From SIG588 sp045591985 (lineage in GTDB: Bacteria; Bacillota; Clostridia; Oscillospirales; Acutalibacteraceae), in assembly GCA_045591985.1 (NCBI GenBank), contig JAZNTV010000007.1:1-63327 (forward strand): a stretch of DNA of 63,327 nucleotides, in the 5' to 3' direction. Within the stretch, counting starts at the first letter, position 1. Every line of letters starts with the position of its first letter. The notes under the pieces were generated by a model that saw nothing but the letters and a program-made list of their open reading frames with translations, did no database searches and was not told the DNA's origin. Below are positions 34,103 through 40,652 of this stretch, piece after piece. The position numbers and the translations under genes were made by a program.

Positions 34103-34600
34103 TTAGTCCTGATACTTTGCCAGAATGTCGGGAATGTCCTTCACCGTCAAACGACCGTACACTTCTTCGTTCACCGTGAGGACCGGAGCCAAGCCGCACG
34201 CACCGATACAACGGCAGGCCGTCAGCGAGAACTTACCGTCCTCCGTGCATTCGTCGGCACCGATGCCGAGCAGTTCGCTGAGTTTATCCATCAAGTCACC
34301 CGCACCCTTAACGAAGCAAGCAGTACCCAGACAGACCGAGATGTCATACTTACCCTTGGGCGACAGTGCAAACTGCGCGTAGAAAGTAGCCACGCCGTAG
34401 ACCTTCTCCATCGGGACATCCATACCCTCGGCGATCATCTTCTGCACCTCATAGGGCAGATAGCCGTAGATTCCCTGTGCCTCCTGCATGACCGCCATCA
34501 AGCGACTCTTGTCGTGACGGTTTTCCGCGATCACCTTCTGCAGGCGAGCTTCCTGTTCGGCCGTCCCGTTAAAGGGGAGTTTACTGATTTTCTTTTGCAT
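34103..34600 (-). CDS. hydC: NuoE-like [2Fe-2S] subunit of the bifurcating hydrogenase (HydC/HndA)
   Basis: 165 residues. An N-terminal helical domain (RLMAVMQEAQGIYGYLP, VYGVATFYAQFAL) and a thioredoxin-like 2Fe-2S fold with ligands CLGTACFVKG and CRCIGACGLAP are the classic NuoE pattern. It is the first gene of the ten-gene hydrogenase operon. The start at 34600 has aaggaggattcgg upstream. It docks on HydB and completes the trimer. Confidence 0.93.
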   Translation of the reverse strand: MQKKISKLPFNGTAEQEARLQKVIAENRHDKSRLMAVMQEAQGIYGYLPYEVQKMIAEGMDVPMEKVYGVATFYAQFALSPKGKYDISVCLGTACFVKGAGDLMDKLSELLGIGADECTEDGKFSLTACRCIGACGLAPVLTVNEEVYGRLTVKDIPDILAKYQD

Positions 34601-34672
34601 AAACCGAATCCTCCTTATTTGTTTCCGTGTGCAACGCGCAATACGCCCATTACACACCATCGTACATCATTA

Positions 34673-34699
34673 TAGCATACTAATTTAAAATATGCTATA
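34673..34699 (-). promoter_or_regulatory. Inverted repeat and -10 element ahead of the hydrogenase operon
   Basis: ATAGCATA (34673-34680) and TATGCTAT (34692-34699) form a perfect 8-bp inverted repeat with an 11-bp AT-rich spacer. On the minus strand TATAAT (34670-34675 region) overlaps its proximal arm. The sequence does not fit the Rex consensus; the binding factor is unknown. Confidence 0.5.
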
Positions 34700-34777
34700 G
34701 GTAAATCGAAAAAAATCCGCAATTTTTCATGGTTTTTTTGGATTTTTTTCCCGTTTCGGCATTTCTTCCGCCAATGG

Positions 34778-34806
34778 TTGCTTTTTGTCGGGAAATGCGG
34801 TATACT
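34778..34806 (+). promoter_or_regulatory. Promoter of the HAD phosphatase gene
   Basis: TTGCTT (34778-34783), 17-bp spacer, TATACT (34801-34806). Confidence 0.65.
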
Positions 34807-34838
34807 GAACGTATAGTTTTCACAAGAGGAGGGATACC

Positions 34839-35534
34839 GTGCGACCGACCGTTTTATTCGATCTGGACGACACGTTGTTGGATTTTCACAAGGCGGAAGC
34901 GATGGCTATCCGCCAAACACTGACCGCTATCGGCGCACCCGCCACCGACGAGACGGCCGCCCGCTACAGCGCCATTAACGAAGCACACTGGAAACGGCTC
35001 GAAAAAGGCGAACTCACCCGCGCCGAGGTGTTGACAGGGCGGTTTGCGCAGTTATTTTCGGAACTCGGCGTAACTTTCCCTGCCGAGGAGGCATGGCACC
35101 TCTATGAGCGCACCCTTTCCGAAGGGCATTGGTTTATTGAAGGGGCGTTGGAAACTCTCCGTGCCCTCTCCCCCCGTTACGCGCTGTATCTGGTTTCCAA
35201 CGGCACAGCCTCGGTACAGGACAAACGCATCGAAAGCGCAAAGATCGCTCCGTTTTTCGAAAAACTCTTCATCTCGCAACGCGTCGGCGTCAACAAACCG
35301 GCGAAAGAATTTTTTGACCGTTGTTTTGCCGAGATCCCCCACTTGGACCGTGACCGCACTGTCATTGTCGGTGACAGTTTGACGTCGGACATTCAAGGCG
35401 GGCGAAACGCGGGGATCCTCACCTGTTGGTTCAACCCGCACGGTCTGCCGCCGCGCGAGGATATCCCGGCCGATCACACGATCACGGCACTCGCACAACT
35501 GCCGCCCTTGCTGAAAAGGATTTTCGGAGAATGA
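34839..35534 (+). CDS. HAD-superfamily phosphatase, YjjG/noncanonical pyrimidine nucleotidase type
   Basis: 231 residues starting at GTG 34839 behind gaggaggga. HAD motifs: FDLDDTLLDFHKAEA (motif I, DxDxT), LVSNGT (II), the Lys of KPAKEFFD (III) and VGDSLTSDIQGG (IV). The helical cap after motif I and the overall length match the YjjG family, which removes phosphate from nucleotides including non-canonical pyrimidines. A single-gene unit with its own promoter and terminator. Confidence 0.9.
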   Translation: MRPTVLFDLDDTLLDFHKAEAMAIRQTLTAIGAPATDETAARYSAINEAHWKRLEKGELTRAEVLTGRFAQLFSELGVTFPAEEAWHLYERTLSEGHWFIEGALETLRALSPRYALYLVSNGTASVQDKRIESAKIAPFFEKLFISQRVGVNKPAKEFFDRCFAEIPHLDRDRTVIVGDSLTSDIQGGRNAGILTCWFNPHGLPPREDIPADHTITALAQLPPLLKRIFGE

Positions 35535-35574
35535 AAAAGAAGCTGTCGCGACCGAAAACGCGACAGCTTCTTTT
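35535..35574. terminator. Bidirectional terminator
   Basis: 16-bp stem AAAAGAAGCTGTCGCG / CGCGACAGCTTCTTTT starting right after the HAD stop codon. Confidence 0.92.
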
Positions 35575-35898
35575 CTATTCTTCCGTATGCCACAAATACC
35601 GCGCGAGATCCACCCGCCCGTCGGGTGTAAATCCCACGCCGTCTTCTTTCAGCAAACGCACCTGCTCGTTTTCACCACCGAAAGCGAACGCACGCGATAC
35701 CTCACCGAAGCGATTGACCACGCGGTAACACGGAATGGTCGACGGGTCGGGATTTACGTGTAATGCATATCCCACCACCTGCGACCAGTGCGGATTGCCC
35801 GCCAACATCGCCACTTGCCCGTAGGTTGCCACCTTTCCGCGCGGAATACGGCGCACCACGTCGTAGATGCGCGTAAAGGTGTTTTCTTTTTTCAGCAT
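35575..35898 (-). CDS. MGMT/Ogt C-domain-like DNA methyltransferase homologue
   Basis: 107 residues matching only the DNA-binding and active-site half of O6-alkylguanine-DNA alkyltransferases: RIPRGKVATYGQVA, then IPCYRVV where the prototype has PCHRVV. The active-site Cys is kept but the His that activates it is Tyr. Cut-down homologues of this kind either act as alkyltransferase-like DNA-damage flippers (Trp for Cys) or keep weak activity. The start at 35898 overlaps azlD by 7 bp with ggagat upstream. Confidence 0.82.
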   Translation of the reverse strand: MLKKENTFTRIYDVVRRIPRGKVATYGQVAMLAGNPHWSQVVGYALHVNPDPSTIPCYRVVNRFGEVSRAFAFGGENEQVRLLKEDGVGFTPDGRVDLARYLWHTEE

Positions 35899-36194
35899 AA
35901 AAACATCTCCAAAATAAACACGACGGCACATGCCGAAACCGACACGGTGAGCAAACTTGCGCCGCACCACGCAAGCACGATTCCCGCAACCAGCGCCGCC
36001 CACGCCGACCACACACTGCCCGTCGCCGAAAGAATGGCGGGAAAGGTCATCACCGCGAGAGTAACGTACGGCACATAATAGAGAAACGAGCGGACAAAAC
36101 GATTTTGAATACGGCGGCGAAGCAATACCAACGGCAGTGCACGAATCGCATATATCGTACCCGCCATCACCGCCAAATATACCCATACATTCAT
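35892..36194 (-). CDS. azlD: AzlD-family branched-chain amino acid exporter small subunit
   Basis: 100 residues, four hydrophobic helices: YLAVMAGTIYAIRALPLVLL, LYYVPYVTLAVMTFPAIL, SAWAALVAGIVLAWCG, VSACAVVFILEMFL. It pairs with AzlC, which it overlaps by 4 bp. Together they export branched-chain amino acids or related compounds. Confidence 0.9.
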   Translation of the reverse strand: MNVWVYLAVMAGTIYAIRALPLVLLRRRIQNRFVRSFLYYVPYVTLAVMTFPAILSATGSVWSAWAALVAGIVLAWCGASLLTVSVSACAVVFILEMFLC

Positions 36195-36919
36195 ACGGCC
36201 GCCTCCTTTTCATCCCTCACCGGGAAGAGTACGGCCGCCGCGGCCGAGATCAGAACGGTAAGCAAAATGACACGCATACCCTCGGACAAAAACGGCAAAA
36301 AGGCCGCCGCCCACGACACCGCCATAGACAACACGACCACGCCCGCGATCACACGGCTTTGACGCGCAGGAGGGATAATGATCGCTAAAAACATGCCGTA
36401 AAGCCCCACGCTGAGAGCACGTACAACGCTTACGGGAAGAAAACTTCCCATCAACACACCGAGGCAAGTGCCGCCCGCCCAACCGGGTATGGCCACCAGC
36501 ATGGCACCGTAGAGATAAGACGGACGCAGACGGTCGCCCGCCGCCACGGCAATACCGAAGATCTCATCGGTTACGTCGAACGCCGTAAAGAAACGATGGT
36601 GGAGCGGTGTTTCGGGAGGCAAACATTGACTGAGCGCGCAAGACATCAAAAAATAGCGTGCATTCGCCACCAACATCATCAGCGCCATTTCCCAATACGC
36701 CCCATTCGATGCAATCACGGTAAAGGCCGCGTATTCCCCGGCCGACGCGTTGCACAAAAGGCTGGCCAGTGTGGCTTGCAGAGCGGAAAGCCCTGCATTA
36801 TGAGCGGTAATACCAAGCGCGAAAGATACGGCGAAATAGCCGAGCGCGATCGGAATACCGTCGCGTAAGCCGCGTTGCAACATTCGGCGATTTTCAGACA
36901 CATCCACCCCACCTTTCAC
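36191..36919 (-). CDS. azlC: AzlC-family branched-chain amino acid exporter large subunit
   Basis: 242 residues with about six hydrophobic segments. GIPIALGYFAVSFALG, NASAGEYAAFTVI and ANARYFLMS are family blocks. Three in-frame GTG codons compete as start (36919, 36907 and 36901); the last (VSENRR) sits at the best distance from the ggtgggg stretch. It may be the first gene of a three-gene unit with azlD and the MGMT-like gene. Confidence 0.9.
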   Translation of the reverse strand: MKGGVDVSENRRMLQRGLRDGIPIALGYFAVSFALGITAHNAGLSALQATLASLLCNASAGEYAAFTVIASNGAYWEMALMMLVANARYFLMSCALSQCLPPETPLHHRFFTAFDVTDEIFGIAVAAGDRLRPSYLYGAMLVAIPGWAGGTCLGVLMGSFLPVSVVRALSVGLYGMFLAIIIPPARQSRVIAGVVVLSMAVSWAAAFLPFLSEGMRVILLTVLISAAAAVLFPVRDEKEAAV

Positions 36920-36965
36920 AAAAAATGTCGCCCACCACAGTGGGCCACATTTTATACTTCACGCA

Positions 36966-38366
36966 TTACACGGGATGCACTTTCTGTACTTCGTCCACGT
37001 GTTTACCGTCGATACCGCACTTGGCATTGCGGCGCTTTTCGAAGAATTTCTCAGCCACATTCCCGAATTGCGCATAGGTGAGAACGTCTTCTTCCTGCTC
37101 ATACCACTGTGCCATCTTTCGGCGCATATCGTCAAGCTCGTCCTTCAAGAGGTCGGCCGGGCGGCAATCGATCGGCGTTTCGTCGCCAATGATCTTCTTG
37201 CGGAAATCGGCATCGATCTCCACCGGCGGCTTACCGTATTCGCCGCGCACAAGGCCGCGGAACTCCTTGGTGACCATCTTATAGCGTTCACCCATAATGA
37301 CGTTATACACCGCCTGGGTACCCACGATCTGCGAAGAGGGGGTAACCAGCGGCGGATAGCCGGCATCGGCACGCACACGCGGCACTTCTGCCAACACTTC
37401 GTCGAGTTTATCCTCTTTCCCCGCCTGCTTAAGCTGGCTGAGCAGATTCGAAAGCATACCGCCCGGCACCTGATAGATCAGTGCATTGACATCCGCCTTC
37501 ATGATCTTGGAACTGAGCAAGCCGCTTTCCAAATACTTGATACGCAACGGCTCGAAATCGGCCGCCACCTCGTTGAGTTGTACCAGATCAAGCCCGGTAT
37601 CATAGGGAGTTCCCTGCAACGCCGCCACCATGGATTCGGTTGCGGGGTGCGAAGTACCGAGAGCAAGCGGAGACAACGCGGTATCGATCACATCGGCACC
37701 CGCTTCCACCGCCTTCATCAACACCATATCGGCCAAACCTGCCGTAAAGTGCGAATGCACCTGAACAGGGATCTTGATAGTCTCTTTGAGCGCCTTCACA
37801 AGGTCATAAGTGGCATACGGCGTAAGCAGACCCGCCATATCTTTGATACAGATCGAATCGGCACCCGTGTCCTCAAGTTCCTTCGCATACTTCACAAAAT
37901 ATTCGATATCGTGCACGGGGCTTACCGTATAAGACATCGCCACCTGCACATGTGCGCCCTCCTCGGCACGCGCCGCTTTGATGGAGGTCTCCAGGTTGCG
38001 GATATCGTTCAGTGCGTCAAAAATACGGATGACATCGATACCGTTCGCCACCGATTTTTGCACAAAATACTTGACCACATCGTCTGCATAATGACGGTAA
38101 CCGAGCATATTCTGACCACGGAACAACATCTGCAGTTTGGTCTTGGGCATTTCGCGACGAAGCAGGCGTAAACGCTCCCACGGGTCTTCGTCCAAGAAGC
38201 GAAGACAAGCATCAAATGTCGCACCGCCCCAACACTCGAGCGAGTGGAAACCCACTTCGTCCAGTTTGTGAAGAGCCGGCAACATTTCCTCGGTAGTCAT
38301 ACGAGTAGCAACCAGCGACTGATGTGCATCGCGCAAAATGGTATCGGTAATTCCAACCTTAGCCAT
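36966..38366 (-). CDS. oadA: Carboxyltransferase subunit, oxaloacetate decarboxylase alpha / transcarboxylase 5S type
   Basis: 466 residues of pyruvate/oxaloacetate carboxyltransferase: TDTILRDAHQS with the metal Asp, ECWGGATFD, the carbamylated-Lys segment CIKDMAGLL, the metal pair VHSHFTAG and a C-terminal conserved region. There is no C-terminal biotinyl domain; a separate biotin carrier gene lies immediately upstream. It moves CO2 between biotin and pyruvate/oxaloacetate. With no OadB or OadG gene in the window, the three-gene set may be a soluble transcarboxylase rather than a Na+ pump. Confidence 0.92.
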   Translation of the reverse strand: MAKVGITDTILRDAHQSLVATRMTTEEMLPALHKLDEVGFHSLECWGGATFDACLRFLDEDPWERLRLLRREMPKTKLQMLFRGQNMLGYRHYADDVVKYFVQKSVANGIDVIRIFDALNDIRNLETSIKAARAEEGAHVQVAMSYTVSPVHDIEYFVKYAKELEDTGADSICIKDMAGLLTPYATYDLVKALKETIKIPVQVHSHFTAGLADMVLMKAVEAGADVIDTALSPLALGTSHPATESMVAALQGTPYDTGLDLVQLNEVAADFEPLRIKYLESGLLSSKIMKADVNALIYQVPGGMLSNLLSQLKQAGKEDKLDEVLAEVPRVRADAGYPPLVTPSSQIVGTQAVYNVIMGERYKMVTKEFRGLVRGEYGKPPVEIDADFRKKIIGDETPIDCRPADLLKDELDDMRRKMAQWYEQEEDVLTYAQFGNVAEKFFEKRRNAKCGIDGKHVDEVQKVHPV

Positions 38367-38377
38367 AATTATCCTCC

Positions 38378-38761
38378 TCAGTTCAAGGTCACCAACAGGG
38401 CACCCGAATCCACCGAATCGCCCTTGCGCACCGCAACGGAACCCACCACGGCATCACGAGGTGCCATGATTTCGTTTTCCATCTTCATCGCTTCGAGCAT
38501 CACGAGCACATCGCCCTTTTTGACAGACTGACCCGCGCTGACACGCACATCCAGAATGGTGCCGGGCATCGGCGCATTCACGGGTTCACCGTCGCCCGCC
38601 GCAGGAGCAGGAGCCGCCGCAGGAGCAGGAGCCGCCGCGGGAGCGGGAGTCGCCGCAGGAGCGGGAGTCGCCGCAGGAGCGGGAGCTGCTGCATCCGCCG
38701 CCACTTCCTCCACCACAACATCATAAGCCTTGCCGTTAACGGTCATGTGAAAACGTTTCAT
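38378..38761 (-). CDS. Biotin carboxyl carrier protein (transcarboxylase 1.3S / decarboxylase gamma type)
   Basis: 127 residues: an N-terminal MKRFHMTVNGKAYDV strand, an Ala-Pro tandem linker (about 25-55) and a biotinyl domain with the biotinylated Lys in EAMKMEN. The linker DNA repeats gcaggagcgggagccgcc units. It shuttles the carboxyl group between the subunits encoded on either side (11 and 30 bp away). Confidence 0.92.
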   Translation of the reverse strand: MKRFHMTVNGKAYDVVVEEVAADAAAPAPAATPAPAATPAPAAAPAPAAAPAPAAGDGEPVNAPMPGTILDVRVSAGQSVKKGDVLVMLEAMKMENEIMAPRDAVVGSVAVRKGDSVDSGALLVTLN

Positions 38762-38791
38762 ATCTATATCTTCCTTTCGTTCGATATCGTC

Positions 38792-40030
38792 TTACAGACG
38801 GATGTTCGCATGTTTACGCGGCAGGTGCGACACGCGCTTGCCTGCCAGCATGCCGAGATACGCCACCAACTTGTCGCGCGTTTCGGTGGGTTCGACCACA
38901 TCGGAAACCCATCCCTTTTCGGCCGCTGCCGTAATCGCACATTCGGTCGCCGCATACTCTTTGGCCAACGCCGCGCGCTCGGTCAAAGGATCGGTCATAG
39001 CCGTCAAACGATCCTGCCACAGCAGTTCGATTGCGGTTTCGGGCGCCAACGGCGAAACGGTGGCGTCGGGCCACGCGAGCACCGCATCCGCCCCGGCCGA
39101 CTTACCGGCCAAAGCAATATACACCGCACCGTATGCACGACCGGTAATGACCGACACTTTCGGAGCGGTAATTTCGGCATACGCCTGCGAAAGTTTGGCC
39201 GCCGCATCCAGCGAAGCAAACCCTGCCGCATCCACGAACGTCACGATCGGCAACGAGAAACTGTCGCACACCCGTACAAACCGCGCCGCAACAGCACACT
39301 CCTCATCCAACGCCTCTGCCGAAAGAGTGACCACACCGCAAGGAGTACCGTCCAAACGAGCGAAGGCCGTGTGATCCGTAAGTTTCAACAGCGAACCGCC
39401 GTCGAAGGTCATTTCCGAGGCATCGCCCGTTGCGGCACCGCCGGCCGTACACTCAAACACGGCGGGCGCCGCCAAATTGTTCTGCGGCAGATAGGACAGC
39501 ACCTCGCGCGCCGTTGCCATGGCTTTCTTGTCGCAACAAACCGTGATATCCGCCTCGGCCTTCGTACCGACGGTAAGGTAGTAATCCGCCTCTTCGGCGC
39601 GGATCACCACATCGGCCGCCGCCGCGATCAAAGCCGCCGAGCCGACACACGCACCCGCAACTACCGCCACCTGCGGAACAACGCCCGACAGTTCGTGACT
39701 GCGACGCAAAATATCCGCGATAGCATCCATCGCGTCCACACCCTCGCCCAAGCGAGCGCCATCACTGTCAAATACCGCCACCAGCGGAGCACCGTTTTGT
39801 GCCGCCAATTCATACACCTTTGCAATCTTTGCCGCCTGCTCGCGACCGACGGCGCCGTTTACCACTGCGCGATCCTGTGCATAAGCGTAAGCGGGCACAC
39901 CGTCCACATAACCGAAGCCGGTAACAACACCGGCCGCCTCGGCCAGACGATCGGTTTCCACAAAGGTATCCGCATCAAACAACGCGACCAGTCGTTCGCG
40001 CGCGGACATAACTTCTGCTTGACCACTCAT
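38792..40030 (-). CDS. Acyl-CoA carboxyltransferase subunit, compact form (MmdA/12S-like)
   Basis: 412 residues, about 100 shorter than typical PccB/MmdA. The opening MSARERLVALFDADTF is the family start, followed by crotonase-fold halves with GACVGSAALIAAAADVV and GRAYGAVYIALAGK as the acyl-CoA-binding glycine turns. The C-terminus LPRKHANIRL is typical. It exchanges carboxyl groups with methylmalonyl-CoA or propionyl-CoA. First gene of the three-gene set; the start at 40030 has gggaggat upstream. Confidence 0.88.
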   Translation of the reverse strand: MSGQAEVMSARERLVALFDADTFVETDRLAEAAGVVTGFGYVDGVPAYAYAQDRAVVNGAVGREQAAKIAKVYELAAQNGAPLVAVFDSDGARLGEGVDAMDAIADILRRSHELSGVVPQVAVVAGACVGSAALIAAAADVVIRAEEADYYLTVGTKAEADITVCCDKKAMATAREVLSYLPQNNLAAPAVFECTAGGAATGDASEMTFDGGSLLKLTDHTAFARLDGTPCGVVTLSAEALDEECAVAARFVRVCDSFSLPIVTFVDAAGFASLDAAAKLSQAYAEITAPKVSVITGRAYGAVYIALAGKSAGADAVLAWPDATVSPLAPETAIELLWQDRLTAMTDPLTERAALAKEYAATECAITAAAEKGWVSDVVEPTETRDKLVAYLGMLAGKRVSHLPRKHANIRL

Positions 40031-40126
40031 ATCATAATCCTCCCATATTTTGCAACGGAACACCGATCACAATACCAAAAAGGCCGCAATCAGTCCCAAT
40101 CAAAGTCAGTATACCATTATCTTCGC

Positions 40127-40160
40127 AAAAAAACAACCCTTTTTTACAGAAAAAGGGGTA
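40127..40160 (-). terminator. Terminator after comEA
   Basis: On the minus strand acccctttttctg / aaaaaagggtt is followed by GTTTTTTTG; 14 bp past the comEA stop. Confidence 0.7.
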
Positions 40161-40173
40161 TTCTTTCGCAAAT

Positions 40174-40533
40174 TTACAGAGCAATATACGGCAACCACGC
40201 CTCGAAACGCTTTTCGCCGATCCCTTCCACATTCATAAGCTCCTCTACGGCGAAAAACGCACCGTGTTCTTCGCGATAACGGATAATGCGCTCGGCCAAG
40301 GCGGCACCCATGCCGTTCAGTTGCATCAATTCTTCTTTCGTCGCCGTGTTCAGCGAAATTTTCGGCGTTTCTTCCCCGTCCGACACCGTTGTTGCCGTCG
40401 GCTCCGCTTTCTCGGGATATGTAATTGTCGGCGGTGCAAAATGCGGCACATCGCTCCATGCCACCAACACGACCGCCGTAAGCAAAACCGCCATAACGGC
40501 CAGCAACCACCATTCGCGTTTTTCCTGATCCAT
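40174..40533 (-). CDS. comEA: ComEA-like helix-hairpin-helix DNA-binding protein
   Basis: 119 residues: one N-terminal membrane anchor (WWLLAVMAVLLTAVVLVAW), a short acidic linker and a pair of helix-hairpin-helix motifs (LNTATKEELMQLNGMG, LMNVEGIGEKRFE). ComEA binds incoming DNA at the membrane during transformation. A ComEC-like MBL protein at 12594 and a DNA-entry-type nuclease at 1469 are also in the window, but no ComEC channel or pilin genes are. Confidence 0.88.
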   Translation of the reverse strand: MDQEKREWWLLAVMAVLLTAVVLVAWSDVPHFAPPTITYPEKAEPTATTVSDGEETPKISLNTATKEELMQLNGMGAALAERIIRYREEHGAFFAVEELMNVEGIGEKRFEAWLPYIAL

Positions 40534-40591
40534 CGTAACACCCCTTCTACATCACCGAACAGTATACACGGATTTCCGGGAGATTTCAATC

Positions 40592-40620
40592 TTTACTTTT
40601 CAAAATGTTTGTGATATAAT
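40592..40620 (+). promoter_or_regulatory. Promoter of the TPR-metA-transporter region
   Basis: TTTACT (40592-40597), 17-bp spacer, TATAAT (40615-40620). Confidence 0.65.
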
Positions 40621-40652
40621 GAGAAATAATTTTATTTTGAGAGGTTACGACT

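Noticed and set aside
34673..34699. Rex-binding site for the hydrogenase operon
   Set aside because: The repeat ATAGCATA/TATGCTAT does not contain TTGTTA or TAACAA, so Rex is not supported.
38590..38700. Tandem 18-bp-like repeats
   Set aside because: In-frame Ala-Pro linker of the biotin carrier protein.
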